Shown here: positions 1-8,373 of the stretch, piece after piece
Layout: each line of letters starts with the position of its first letter
Position numbering within the stretch: position 1 is the stretch's first letter
DNA from: an uncultured Muribaculaceae bacterium
Lineage (GTDB): Bacteria > Bacteroidota > Bacteroidia > Bacteroidales > Muribaculaceae
Reading direction: 5' to 3'
DNA: 64,000 bases
Assembly (NCBI GenBank): GCA_958436175.1
Contig: CAUBJF010000002.1
Coordinates: forward strand, 372,001 to 436,000
Notes under the pieces: generated by a model
What the model saw: the letters and a program-made list of their open reading frames with translations, nothing else
Told to the model about the DNA's origin: nothing
Databases searched by the model: none
Position numbers and translations under genes: made by a program

Positions 1-3000
1 ATATAATTGTTTATCAATCTCACAAATTGGCAAAGACCAATCAATATCGTTATTCGTTTTGAAATCTTGCATAGGCACAAAACGATAAACCTTACTCATT
101 GCATCCTGAGAAGCTTTTGAAGCACAAACTAATGCTCTCAAAAATTTAGTTTTTAGATATTTGGAAAATTTCCAGCTTTCTTCTTCAGATTGAAATGCAC
201 AATAAATGTATGATTGTGAACATACTGAATTTGCAGGTGCGATTTCAGGGACCCCTATGATTTGATGTGGGAATGTCTCGCTTGCGCCATAAGCTTTGGG
301 TATAAGAACCTTAGGCTTACCTATGTCTTGAGAGTTCTTAGATATACATCTCCGAGAAATATATGCAGTTCCACGTCCATCTTTTCTGATAAGGAATAGC
401 AATGTGTCATGTTCATCCAAGGAATCAGAATAAATCTTAAATGGATTTTTGACACTCTCTTCTGGATTAGTTGGAATTCCGAATGGTGTATCAGAAGATA
501 TCATTCCTTCTATAGTTTCAGATGCCTTATTCTTGACTTTTTGAACAATGTCTGCAAGAATAGGTTCCCTTATAAAAATGTCAAAACGGCTTAAATCGGT
601 CGATACAGTAAGCTTATCAGACCCTCTTACTAAAGAATAGTTACATCGTCCATTATGACGGGGACTATATAAGAAGAAACAGCATCCCCCCTTAATTTCT
701 GCATTTTCAAATAAGTTTTTGGCGTCAGCAAAGGATATCATTTTTACGACGTGTCCAGACTGAAGCATGTGCTTTCTGAAATCGCCTACGAGATTCTCAC
801 GACCGCCTGTATACCAGCGAGATGGCACAATCATACTGGAATATAGGGGGGTCACCTTGAATGAGATGTCACAAAACTCCTGATATATGGATGCGTCATT
901 AGAGCCTCCGCTACCTCCAACAACCTGATAAGGCGGATTGCCTACTACTGCGTTAAATTTCATTACTTCCTTGCTTCTTGTGCCATTCCAGAATCCAGTA
1001 GCTCGCAAGTCGTTAACCAAGGAGTCCTTGTCTTCAATGGCACGTTCAATTAGATGTTCTTCTTTAATGTGGCTAATACCCTTTCCTTTCAGGTCATCGG
1101 AATACCTGAAGCCAAGAAGGGTACGGAGTGTGATACGCTGCGCCATCAGCGTATTACAGATTACATAGACATTGTTTTGAATGATGTCATCCCATATAAC
1201 CTGCTCTTCCTCTACCGAGAAGTTGTTCTCATCTTCGATTAGCCCTGCTTCTGTGAAGTCTTTACACCGCTGGCGATATAAAGAATATGTGACATATAAC
1301 GGATACAAGCCGGTTTTTGAATTGATTTCAAGAATCTTAGACTCTGAGTTAAAAACCTCCTGTGTTGTTAATCCGAGGTCTACATATCTCGGTTGGTTCG
1401 TAGGAATATAATCAAACAGAGAGCCGTTTTCACCGGGCACTTCTACTTCATTAGGCCCATCATAGCGCTCATTAAAGAAGTTGTATCCGCCAAGGGTTTC
1501 GCCAAGCTGCATGTTTACGACTCTCCATGGGGTAAGAACGGTTTCTTTATCAGGGTTATGGAAATATGAGTGAATTTCGGTAATTCTGGCGATTCTGTCC
1601 TCAACTGACATTTCGTCTGCTTCGCGAGCTAATTGCCGATACCGCTTGCCTGCGGCAACGAAAATGGCTGCATTGAAACATTTACGGAACTTGTTGAACA
1701 TGGGTTTATCGACACCACGGGGCATAAATTCACGCCATGAACCATCATCAATAATGCGAGTGAAGTTTTCGAGTGTAATGCCGGTATTTTCATCATCCAC
1801 TTTCGCCCCGAACATCATGAGAGGTATTCGCAGTGCGATGGCGCGAAGAATAGTGATGCGATTGTCACGCTCCTTACGCTCTTCCTCTTTTTCCTTTTTA
1901 GCAGCTTCCATGGCAGCTTGCTGTTCAGGAGTTACTTCTTTCCCTTCGCGCTTGTTTTTCTCACCAGCCGCTGCATCTTTTTTCTGGTTGTCGGTAAGTC
2001 CATTTTTTGCGAGATCAATATTTGTCGCCTTTTTAGGCTTATCCATATTTGTTGTCTTGCTTATCTCATTGCCAAGCAAGTTCAGATCCTTAATCTCTTC
2101 GGGATTAAGGGCCATGAGTTCCCGAATGTCATAAACGCTGTTATCGTTAAAGCCATTCCGGACAACGCGGTCAACGTAAACATGATGAAGTTGTTCGAAC
2201 AGATGTTCCGGATCATACTTAACCATCTGACCACCCTCCATAGAGATGACCGGACAGAAAGAAAGGAAATGGCTCATGTTCTCCACATCCTTCTGATGGT
2301 TTGTTGTCGCGCTTACGTATTCCTTTTCTTTTTGCGTGAGAGTAGTGAATTTTGCAGTTTCGGCGACCATCTTTAGTGAACGGTCTGGTGCAAAATCGAA
2401 TACATAGCACCGGGTCTTCATCCGAAAATTCCCGTTGGCATCTACAAAGTGATACGGAGACTGAACTCGGAAGATTGTCTGCATATATGTGGCAGCTGAC
2501 GTATTCTCCGAACCTTTCAGATAGAATACCGCGGTCCAGGGGCGCACTGTCACACCTGTGGTAAGTCGTCCACAAGATATGGTAATCGAATATGTCTGGT
2601 CAGGCTTATCTCCAATTCTCTTGATAACCTTATCCAAAGCATCAGATCTTTTCTCGTCGTCTTCATTGGCACCAGCGACATTGATAATCTCGAAACCACC
2701 TTCCGTTCCAAACACCTCATGCTCTCTAAGTAGATTTTCCAGTGCCTTTGCTTCCTTTACACCAGGAACAACCCACAAAGTATGGTTAAATGACTCTCTA
2801 TACTCTTCAGTCGAGAACGGATAATGACTCTTGTCATCATCGGTGCACATAAGATCCAAGAACTGCTGAACAGCGTCTTCGTGAACAAAGTGTCCATAAT
2901 GCTCGGGATCTTCTGCTTTGGCTTTATTGCCCTGAATTACCTTGAAGAACTCCTTAAAATTGAATGAAGCACCTTCACCAAAATTTGATTTCACAAGGGA

Positions 3001-3816
3001 GCCAAGGTTGTATGTGCGAATTTCCATTTCAGGTAACTCGCGATACGGATTATTCTCCTCGGGTTCTTCAGGATACGTAGCGGCCCATTCACGTTTAGCG
3101 GTTTGCTCTTTTATATAATCCCATGTATAAATCTGGTTGTCCGTAAAGTCATCGTAAAGATTGAACGGTGTCCCAGATAAATGTAAGGTATATGTACTTG
3201 ATTTTGATAAGATGTCAATGACCTTATGACCTAGGTTGGTTCGTGTACCTTCGTGTGCCTCATCGATTACCACCAAGTCCCAATCGTTGTTGAGAATATC
3301 CTTCTTCAACTGGTCCTCGTCATCACCACCAACAATAGAAGAACGACGGAGATACTGCATTGATGCGAAAAAAACATAACTTTTGTCTTCATTTGCGACA
3401 GCCTGTTCTAGTGCATAGAAATCACCCTCTTGTGAATTATCAAACTTCGATGCGTAAAACCATTGGCTATTGTTATCTCCAAATATCTTTTTAAAATCAT
3501 CGCTCCAGCTTTTCTTCACAACCGGACGATGGGTAACAACGAGAGTTTTTCTCACTCTGCGGTCATCCCGCAATTCGCCTAATCGTTTAGCGAGTTCAAG
3601 AGCACAAATAGTTTTTCCAAAACGCATCTTTGCGTTCCACAAGAATTTCGGTCCTGTCTCCTTCTTTTGGGCGTCAGGATCCCACGGTTTCAGTTTGTGC
3701 CCTTTGAAATATACAAAGGCGTAATGAACAGCCTGTTCCTGTTCGTCGCGCAACTTGATGACATTGTCATCACTTTGCTTGGCTTTAACCTTTTGTATGG
3801 TTGTGTATACCGCCAT
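1..3816 (-). CDS. DEAH helicase fused to Eco57I-type N6-adenine methylase (C-terminus beyond window)
   Basis: The reading frame is open from an ATG at 3816 to the left edge (1272 residues seen). A superfamily 2 helicase begins almost at once: Walker A MRFGKT at residues 64-69 and DEAH at 185-188. A long middle part leads to a methylase section with NPPY at 960-963, the N6-adenine methyltransferase catalytic motif, followed by target-recognition-like sequence (GGCCFFLY). The SAM-binding motif I seems divergent (ILEINSKTG). I see no nuclease motif in the part present; it may lie beyond the edge or be absent. It starts 12 bases after the methylase-like partner gene, so the two are co-transcribed. 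Likely role: the motor and modification subunit of a type I- or ISP-like restriction system. The family is clear; the mechanism is inferred. Confidence 0.85.
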   Translation of the reverse strand, partial: MAVYTTIQKVKAKQSDDNVIKLRDEQEQAVHYAFVYFKGHKLKPWDPDAQKKETGPKFLWNAKMRFGKTICALELAKRLGELRDDRRVRKTLVVTHRPVVKKSWSDDFKKIFGDNNSQWFYASKFDNSQEGDFYALEQAVANEDKSYVFFASMQYLRRSSIVGGDDEDQLKKDILNNDWDLVVIDEAHEGTRTNLGHKVIDILSKSSTYTLHLSGTPFNLYDDFTDNQIYTWDYIKEQTAKREWAATYPEEPEENNPYRELPEMEIRTYNLGSLVKSNFGEGASFNFKEFFKVIQGNKAKAEDPEHYGHFVHEDAVQQFLDLMCTDDDKSHYPFSTEEYRESFNHTLWVVPGVKEAKALENLLREHEVFGTEGGFEIINVAGANEDDEKRSDALDKVIKRIGDKPDQTYSITISCGRLTTGVTVRPWTAVFYLKGSENTSAATYMQTIFRVQSPYHFVDANGNFRMKTRCYVFDFAPDRSLKMVAETAKFTTLTQKEKEYVSATTNHQKDVENMSHFLSFCPVISMEGGQMVKYDPEHLFEQLHHVYVDRVVRNGFNDNSVYDIRELMALNPEEIKDLNLLGNEISKTTNMDKPKKATNIDLAKNGLTDNQKKDAAAGEKNKREGKEVTPEQQAAMEAAKKEKEEERKERDNRITILRAIALRIPLMMFGAKVDDENTGITLENFTRIIDDGSWREFMPRGVDKPMFNKFRKCFNAAIFVAAGKRYRQLAREADEMSVEDRIARITEIHSYFHNPDKETVLTPWRVVNMQLGETLGGYNFFNERYDGPNEVEVPGENGSLFDYIPTNQPRYVDLGLTTQEVFNSESKILEINSKTGLYPLYVTYSLYRQRCKDFTEAGLIEDENNFSVEEEQVIWDDIIQNNVYVICNTLMAQRITLRTLLGFRYSDDLKGKGISHIKEEHLIERAIEDKDSLVNDLRATGFWNGTRSKEVMKFNAVVGNPPYQVVGGSGGSNDASIYQEFCDISFKVTPLYSSMIVPSRWYTGGRENLVGDFRKHMLQSGHVVKMISFADAKNLFENAEIKGGCCFFLYSPRHNGRCNYSLVRGSDKLTVSTDLSRFDIFIREPILADIVQKVKNKASETIEGMISSDTPFGIPTNPEESVKNPFKIYSDSLDEHDTLLFLIRKDGRGTAYISRRCISKNSQDIGKPKVLIPKAYGASETFPHQIIGVPEIAPANSVCSQSYIYCAFQSEEESWKFSKYLKTKFLRALVCASKASQDAMSKVYRFVPMQDFKTNNDIDWSLPICEIDKQLY

Positions 3817-3828
3817 ATTGTATATCTG

Positions 3829-4842
3829 TTAATTCTTTATTAATGAAGCAAATGTTGGCTTCTTCCTATTCTCGTCTTTACCAGAGTACTTCCAGTCTCG
3901 TACTCGACACATTATGCCGATATGCCCCTCGCGCACCCCTTTCTGACAGGCTGGACAAATTAGTTTGTCTCTTTCGCCAAAAAGTCCTTCTACATATTGG
4001 TTATCGCAGGAGCCGGGAATGACCATTTTAAGGCCATCCATTTGCCAAAGATTCCAAGATACAATATAGGAAATTCCTTCCACGGCATTGTCGGGAACTG
4101 TTTTGCCAAATTTTGCAAGGTAATAATCGAAGAAAGTGCAGAATAGAGCTTCTCTAGCAAGTAAGAGATTATCTCCTTGCCATTCAAATCCATAAGTTGC
4201 TCGCAGAGCATCTTTAGCTGCCTTAAGCCAATCTCCGCTTGTTTCTGTGTTCTCACTGACGACCCTAAGCTTTCGGTCAAGGATTCCGATACGATGGCTC
4301 AGCTCAATAGGTTCACCAGTTACGACATCATAGCGGCTTACAAGATAGGGTGCCTCACCACAGGTTATTTCAAGGCGTGTGTCATTCACATAATCCTGCC
4401 ATGTCTTATTTTTAGGAAATTCGATTCTACCTTCGACAGGTATCCAAGTATGCGTCCCGTCTTCAAGCGTGATTTCTCTATTGAAAACATCCGAACGACC
4501 GAACCACGCCTCATCAATTAGATTGTTCTGCGCATTGCAAATCCATGATGGGGTGAACACCTCAGCTTTATCCTTGACTCGACGAATCTGTTCGTCCCGG
4601 TCTTTTAGAGCGCGAGGACGAATTATAAGACCGTTATCTCCGATTATCTTTTCAGGTGTAATCTCGTCATCAAACCGATAACCATCTCCAAGATGCTCGT
4701 AGGAATCGGTGGCCCAAATTATATTATGTCGGGAACTATGGTCAATAAGAAGCTTGCGGAAAGCATCTGGATATGCCTCCCACAACCAGGTCTCGCTGGT
4801 ATCGACTTTCTGCTCCTCTATTATCTGGTCAACTGGTTCCAT
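3829..4842 (-). CDS. Restriction-modification subunit M-like protein
   Basis: A 337-residue protein of the kind annotated as restriction endonuclease subunit M in Bacteroidales and found beside large helicase-methylases. Visible landmarks are KAEVFTPSW (about residues 91-99), a motif I-like segment LEITCGEAPYL, and QGDNLLLARE. Where a methylase would have NPPY it has SWNLWQMDG, so on its own it is probably not a complete methyltransferase. Near the C-terminus is a CPACQ plus later Cys segment that could bind zinc. It lies between the WYL gene (24-base gap) and the helicase-methylase (12-base gap), which suggests one operon and one complex. Whether it assists SAM binding or DNA recognition by its partner is inference. 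Confidence 0.75.
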   Translation of the reverse strand: MEPVDQIIEEQKVDTSETWLWEAYPDAFRKLLIDHSSRHNIIWATDSYEHLGDGYRFDDEITPEKIIGDNGLIIRPRALKDRDEQIRRVKDKAEVFTPSWICNAQNNLIDEAWFGRSDVFNREITLEDGTHTWIPVEGRIEFPKNKTWQDYVNDTRLEITCGEAPYLVSRYDVVTGEPIELSHRIGILDRKLRVVSENTETSGDWLKAAKDALRATYGFEWQGDNLLLAREALFCTFFDYYLAKFGKTVPDNAVEGISYIVSWNLWQMDGLKMVIPGSCDNQYVEGLFGERDKLICPACQKGVREGHIGIMCRVRDWKYSGKDENRKKPTFASLIKN

Positions 4843-4866
4843 AATGCAAAGTTACAAAAAATATGT

Positions 4867-5886
4867 TCAATCTACATGAACTAAATCGTAATTTTTCAAT
4901 GAAGACTCCAATTTTGTCCTGATTTCTTCTTTTAAACCTTCTGGAGACAATACGCTCATACCGTCGCCGTAGGACAAGATAAGTTGCTCAAGCTCGAAAT
5001 TTGGGCGTACTTCAATCTCTATCTCATAGCCGTTTGCATCAGTATTTTTGAGCTTTTGGGTTTCGTGAAGCGGCTTTGTTTGTACATATGGATAAAGCGA
5101 AGGAGAAACCCAAAGTCTGATTTTTTGCGGCTCAATTTCGAGATGCTTGGTAACTCCTATTATATCAGAGAAGTACTCGTCATTAAAGTCGTGATCATTA
5201 TTTTCAATAAACGATACCCCAGTGACGGTACTAATATGTTCAATTCGGTCGAACGCAAGATGAGATATTGAATCAAAGCCATGTTCTCTACCCAAGAGAA
5301 ACCATCGGTTATTGTATTCTTTAATATAATACGGATGTAAAAGCACCTCCTTGACAGCGCCTCGTTGAAAGCTCTTATATCCGATAGCAAGCACTCTTTT
5401 ATTGCAAATTGCAGAAAGAAGTGTGGCGAAATATTCTTTTCCCCTAAGATACTTGCATTCATCAAACCCGACAACATGTTTTCCGTCAACGTCTATATTT
5501 AGCGAAAGCTTAAAACGTTCGATAAAGGAATGCATCCATTCCATCTGGGGTGTCCCCTCAAACCGAGACAGTATTGCCATACACTGAGACAACTGAGCAA
5601 GTTCATCATCGTTGAACGGAAGCCTGAAAATTGATGATTCAGGGTTTTCGTATGAGTACGTGACATTCCTACCGATTTTTTTATCAACAATACAGATGTC
5701 AGGATAAGAACTTCCTATATGATCCATGTCTTGTCTAATGGTATTCAAAGCCGAGACTGTAGGGAATCCCTGCAACTCCAACTCTTTATTAACCTCATTC
5801 ATAAGCTCTGATGTGGAATAACCACCCTGTCGAAGACATCGGTCAAGCACTTTATACCGTATGTCGGAACTTTTTGTGTTTGGCAT
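4867..5886 (-). CDS. WYL-domain transcriptional regulator
   Basis: About 339 residues. An N-terminal winged-helix part (RYKVLDRCLRQGGYSTSELM) is followed by a WYL domain starting near residue 165 (VLAIGYKSF, then HPYYIKEYNNRWFLLG). Such proteins repress or activate phage-defence operons and are thought to sense nucleic acid or nucleotide ligands. I chose the ATG at 5886 over a TTG at 5910 because a consensus promoter sits at 5908-5939 and would place the transcript start between them. It is first of the three leftward restriction-modification genes, so it probably autoregulates the operon. A truncated relative lies at 8372-8785. Confidence 0.85.
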   Translation of the reverse strand: MPNTKSSDIRYKVLDRCLRQGGYSTSELMNEVNKELELQGFPTVSALNTIRQDMDHIGSSYPDICIVDKKIGRNVTYSYENPESSIFRLPFNDDELAQLSQCMAILSRFEGTPQMEWMHSFIERFKLSLNIDVDGKHVVGFDECKYLRGKEYFATLLSAICNKRVLAIGYKSFQRGAVKEVLLHPYYIKEYNNRWFLLGREHGFDSISHLAFDRIEHISTVTGVSFIENNDHDFNDEYFSDIIGVTKHLEIEPQKIRLWVSPSLYPYVQTKPLHETQKLKNTDANGYEIEIEVRPNFELEQLILSYGDGMSVLSPEGLKEEIRTKLESSLKNYDLVHVD

Positions 5887-5907
5887 ATCAAATATTATTA
5901 CGACACG

Positions 5908-5939
5908 CAAAGGTAACGTTTTTATCGCAAAGGTGCAAA
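5908..5939 (-). promoter_or_regulatory. Bacteroidetes-type promoter for the WYL / restriction operon
   Basis: On the minus strand, TACCTTTG (5915-5908) matches the -7 consensus TAnnTTTG, and TTTG (5939-5936) lies 20 bases upstream as the -33 element. Spacing and both boxes are canonical. The implied start near 5901 leaves a leader of about 15 bases before the ATG at 5886. Confidence 0.8.
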
Positions 5940-5959
5940 TAGGGTGAACCTATAAGTTG

Positions 5960-5967
5960 TAATTTTG
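5960..5967 (+). promoter_or_regulatory. -7 promoter element for the 6.0-7.6 kb genes
   Basis: TAATTTTG fits TAnnTTTG and lies 34 bases before the ATG at 6002, divergent to the WYL promoter. No good -33 TTTG is seen at the usual distance, so the promoter may be weak or activated. Confidence 0.5.
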
Positions 5968-6001
5968 CAGCACGAGGAATAAATCCCCCTCGTCAAAAAC
6001 T

Positions 6002-6400
6002 ATGAAGAAAGTGTTTTCACTGATGTTGCTCCTTACAACTCTCATGGTGTTCCTTCCGGCGTGCTCTGATGATAAGGACGAACCGGACGACATCAAGACT
6101 CAAATCATCGGGACGTGGGATGCCACGTCGGTAAAGTTCAGCGACACGGACTGGGTTGACATCTCAAATTACCCCAGCATGGCTCTCTCCATCGCTTTTA
6201 ATAAGGATGGAAGTTACTACGGTCGAGGCGCACTGGGTAACGGTGGTGGCACATATACAGTATCAGGTAAAACCATTAAAACCTATATTGATGGAGAGCT
6301 TTACGGCACATACTACGTCAAAAGCCTAAGCGGTAAAAATGCAGAGCTATCTCTAACAATGGGATCATCCAGCATGGAGATTCGTGCAGTGAAACGATAA
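6002..6400 (+). CDS. Lipocalin-like lipoprotein
   Basis: A 132-residue protein with a lipoprotein signal peptide (hydrophobic stretch then LPAC, lipid Cys near residue 21) followed by an acidic SDDKDEPDD tether, typical of surface-exposed Bacteroidetes lipoproteins. The body IIGTWDATSVKF with later beta-strand segments resembles the lipocalin-like fold common in this phylum. Ligand and function are unknown. First of a rightward set with 6414-6809 and 6829-7398. Confidence 0.7.
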   Translation: MKKVFSLMLLLTTLMVFLPACSDDKDEPDDIKTQIIGTWDATSVKFSDTDWVDISNYPSMALSIAFNKDGSYYGRGALGNGGGTYTVSGKTIKTYIDGELYGTYYVKSLSGKNAELSLTMGSSSMEIRAVKR

Positions 6401-6413
6401 AACACAGTGAAAT

Positions 6414-6809
6414 ATGAAAAAGATCTTACTTGCATTATTAATGACCGTATTGATGGTTAGCATCAGTGCAATCGCATCGGCAGAAGAACCGACTCAAAGA
6501 GTTTATGCAGAGTTACTAGGGACAGGTACCAACTTCCTTAACCTCAACAAGAATGTGAAAGTATCGGTAGATCTGGGCCAATTCCAGTCTGCAACCAAAG
6601 CTTACACCCTCCTTGATGAGAATGGTAGGGACATCAAGTTCAACAGCATGGTCGCCGCAATGAACTATATGGGTGAACGTGGCTGGAAATTCATTCAGGC
6701 TTATGTGGTTACTGTAAGCAATCAGAATGTGCTGCACTGGCTCCTATATAAGGATGTTACAGACCCTGCTCAGATAAAGGAAGACCTCAATGTCAAAAAC
6801 ATGGATTAA
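6414..6809 (+). CDS. Exported protein of unknown function
   Basis: A 131-residue protein with a cleavable signal peptide (MKKILLALLMTVLM..., probable cleavage after ASA near residue 23). The mature part has YTLLDENGRDIKFNSMVAAMNYMGERGWKF, typical of small periplasmic Bacteroides proteins of unknown role; I recognise no catalytic motif. It starts 13 bases after the lipoprotein gene, so the two are probably co-transcribed. Confidence 0.65.
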   Translation: MKKILLALLMTVLMVSISAIASAEEPTQRVYAELLGTGTNFLNLNKNVKVSVDLGQFQSATKAYTLLDENGRDIKFNSMVAAMNYMGERGWKFIQAYVVTVSNQNVLHWLLYKDVTDPAQIKEDLNVKNMD

Positions 6810-6828
6810 TTTCAAAAGATCTCAGGAT

Positions 6829-7398
6829 ATGAAAAAGATTCTCTTTCTTCTTACCATGATAATGATGGCTACCGGCTGCTTTGCTCAGAGCATCAAGGGG
6901 TATCATGGTTTCGCTGATCTGGGCTATACAATCGGTGTTGGGGACTATGATTTCGGCAGATTCGAGGTAAGCACCACTCACGGGTATCAGGTAAATCCCT
7001 ATTTCTTTGTAGGCGGTGGTGTAGGATTCCATTTCATGCAATCCTACAAGACAAAAGGTATGGACATACCATTGGATAAACGCGATTCAAAGGTAAGCAT
7101 ACCGATCTTCGCAGACTTCCGTGGGACGTTCATGAAGCGTAAATTCGCGCCATTCGTAGATCTCAAACTCGGTTACTTCGTCACAAACAACGATGGATTC
7201 TATGGAAATGTTTCCGCCGGTTGCCGAATGCTGACAAAAGGGAATCAAGCTTTATCACTCTCAATAGGCTATACCTATGAGAAACTGGAATTCGAGACAT
7301 TCGATCGCTTCACCAGTTCCAGCAGCATGAACTACACACGCTCACCCCGCAAACTCGACTGCGAGGGCATCTCAATAAAACTCGGCTATGAGTTCTAA
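6829..7398 (+). CDS. Small outer membrane beta-barrel protein
   Basis: About 189 residues, starting at the ATG at 6829 (MKKILFLLTMIMM signal peptide, cleavage after CFAQ). An upstream in-frame ATG at 6790 lies inside the previous gene and would bury the signal peptide. The mature part is alternating Gly/aromatic beta-strands (YFVGGGVGFHF, PFVDLKLGYF) and ends in LGYEF, an aromatic C-terminus expected for an 8-stranded outer membrane barrel. Specific function unknown. Confidence 0.7.
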   Translation: MKKILFLLTMIMMATGCFAQSIKGYHGFADLGYTIGVGDYDFGRFEVSTTHGYQVNPYFFVGGGVGFHFMQSYKTKGMDIPLDKRDSKVSIPIFADFRGTFMKRKFAPFVDLKLGYFVTNNDGFYGNVSAGCRMLTKGNQALSLSIGYTYEKLEFETFDRFTSSSSMNYTRSPRKLDCEGISIKLGYEF

Positions 7399-7421
7399 GT
7401 ATAATACAAAGAAATGATAAT

Positions 7422-7553
7422 ATGGGCATAAAACCAGGACCTAAGAGAATTGCCATATCTACAGGCAAACCAGATCGTCGTCAACGCGACAACAAGAAAA
7501 CTCCGGGAAATACTAAGTCACTAAAACCGCATATTCACAAGAAGGGTGACTGA
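7422..7553 (+). CDS. Small basic protein of unknown function (43 aa)
   Basis: An ATG-initiated frame of 43 residues, very rich in Lys and Arg (MGIKPGPKRIAIS... ending HKKGD). It lies 23 bases after the barrel gene and is followed by a terminator-like hairpin at 7607-7637. Only position and composition support it. Confidence 0.35.
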   Translation: MGIKPGPKRIAISTGKPDRRQRDNKKTPGNTKSLKPHIHKKGD

Positions 7554-7606
7554 TAAAGTAATCGCCTGAGTTGTGGAACATATAAGTTAATGACCTTATT
7601 TGAGTG

Positions 7607-7637
7607 ACATCCCCATGGCAGTCAGCCATGGGGATGT
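7607..7637 (+). terminator. Terminator-like hairpin
   Basis: A perfect 13-base stem (ACATCCCCATGGC) with a 5-base loop, after the last small gene of the 6.0-7.6 kb group. The U-tract is short. Confidence 0.6.
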
Positions 7638-7794
7638 TTCCATAGATTAGGCTACTCGATATTGCTGGTCCGAAGTTATCATGTTCGACGGATATTGTAG
7701 CTATGAGGTTAGAATATCATTCTAAAAATTGACGTATTTCTTTATTTTTTGATAATAATTTCTGGCTACGCAGATAGGCTGCGGGCGGCCTATA

Positions 7795-7802
7795 TAACTT
7801 TG
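7795..7802 (+). promoter_or_regulatory. -7 promoter element of the tRNA operon
   Basis: TAACTTTG matches TAnnTTTG and lies 15 bases before the first base of tRNA-Ser. A GC-rich stretch precedes it and no clear -33 TTTG is seen. Confidence 0.6.
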
Positions 7803-7817
7803 CAGTGTCAAACAAAA

Positions 7818-7906
7818 GGAAGTATGGGTGAGTGGTCGAAACCAGCCCTCTGCTAAGGGGCCGAGCCTCACAAAAGGCTCCGAAAGTTCGAATCTTTCTG
7901 CTTCCG
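7818..7906 (+). tRNA. tRNA-Ser(GCT)
   Basis: 89 bases, class II with a long variable arm. The acceptor stem GGAAGTA pairs with TGCTTCC (one G-U); discriminator G. The anticodon loop CTGCTAA holds GCT at 7852-7854. CCA is not encoded. Confidence 0.93.
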
Positions 7907-7912
7907 CAAAAT

Positions 7913-7985
7913 GGACACTTGGCAGACATGGTGTATGCGCAGGACTGAAAATCCTGAAAATGTGGTTCGAGTCCACAAGTGTCCA
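7913..7985 (+). tRNA. tRNA-Phe(GAA)
   Basis: 73 bases. The acceptor stem GGACACT/AGTGTCC is perfect, the anticodon stem CAGGA/TCCTG encloses CTGAAAA with GAA, and the T arm TGTGG/CCACA encloses TTCGAGT. Discriminator A; CCA is not encoded. Confidence 0.93.
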
Positions 7986-7994
7986 CCGTAATAT

Positions 7995-8142
7995 GCAGGT
8001 ATAGCTCAGTTGGTAGAGCGTCGGTCTCCAAAACCGAAAGTCGTGGGTTGCCTTCAGCCAACTCCTTGCTCCTCGGCAAAGCCTAAGCAAGCTTGGCTCT
8101 GCGCTCAGAGCTTCGTCGAGTCAAGTCCTTCTGCCTGTGCCA
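7995..8142 (+). tRNA. tRNA-Trp(CCA) interrupted by a 72-base insertion in the T loop
   Basis: The acceptor GCAGGTA (7995-8001) pairs with TGCCTGT (8132-8138), then discriminator G and encoded CCA (8140-8142). The anticodon stem TCGGT/ACCGA encloses CTCCAAA with anticodon CCA. After GTGGGTT the gene is interrupted; it resumes at CAAGTCC. The locus spans 148 bases; without 72 bases it is 76, the canonical length with CCA and a normal T loop TTCAAGT. The T stem GTGGG/CCTTC has a U-U mismatch even after removal. Either the RNA is processed, or the gene is dead and another tRNA-Trp exists. Confidence 0.85.
8050..8121 (+). repeat. 72-base structured insertion inside tRNA-Trp
   Basis: The exact ends are ambiguous by one base (8049-8120 also works). 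It contains two hairpins: AGCCAA/TTGGCT enclosing CTTGCT/AGCAAG, then GCTCTG-CGCT-CAGAGC. It resembles a short palindromic interspersed element more than an intron: far too short for group I, and in the T loop, not the anticodon loop. Other copies were not identified in this window. Confidence 0.7.
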
Positions 8143-8149
8143 CTAAAAA

Positions 8150-8231
8150 TGGGGTGTCGCATAGCGGCTATTGCAGGAGACTGTAAATCTCCCGTCTTCG
8201 GACATCGTAGGTTCGAGTCCTACCGCCCCAA
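8150..8231 (+). tRNA. tRNA-Tyr(GTA)
   Basis: 82 bases, class II. The acceptor TGGGGTG/CGCCCCA, anticodon stem GGAGA/TCTCC around CTGTAAA (GTA), and T arm GTAGG/CCTAC are perfect apart from one G-U. Discriminator A; CCA is not encoded. Confidence 0.93.
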
Positions 8232-8247
8232 CTGAAATGAACAATAT

Positions 8248-8324
8248 GTGAGAATGCCCGAGTGGTCTAAGGGGCCGGTCTGCAAAACCGGTATTCGTAG
8301 GTTCAAATCCGACTTCTCACTCCA
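8248..8324 (+). tRNA. tRNA-Cys(GCA)
   Basis: 77 bases with encoded CCA. The acceptor GTGAGAA/TTCTCAC is perfect, discriminator T, and the anticodon stem CCGGT/ACCGG encloses CTGCAAA (GCA). The T stem GTAGG/CCGAC has one A-G mismatch. It is the last tRNA of the operon and abuts a terminator hairpin and the accessory region. Confidence 0.9.
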
Positions 8325-8325
8325 G

Positions 8326-8373
8326 AATGAAGGCTTCCGTTAAATTCTTTCGGTTTTATCGGAAGCCTTCATT
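8326..8373. terminator. Terminator hairpin at the end of the tRNA operon
   Basis: A perfect 14-base stem (AATGAAGGCTTCCG and its complement) with a 20-base loop, starting two bases after tRNA-Cys. It also touches the stop codon of the leftward gene at 8372, so it can serve both strands. Confidence 0.7.

Noticed and set aside
7717..8090. Leftward open frames of about 120 codons
   Set aside because: They lie entirely antisense to three tRNA genes.
7995..8142. Group I intron in tRNA-Trp
   Set aside because: The insert is 72 bases, has no group I core, and is in the T loop instead of the anticodon loop.
8248..8324. An att repeat of tRNA-Cys at the right edge near 29.2 kb
   Set aside because: No copy of the tRNA 3-prime end was found there by eye.
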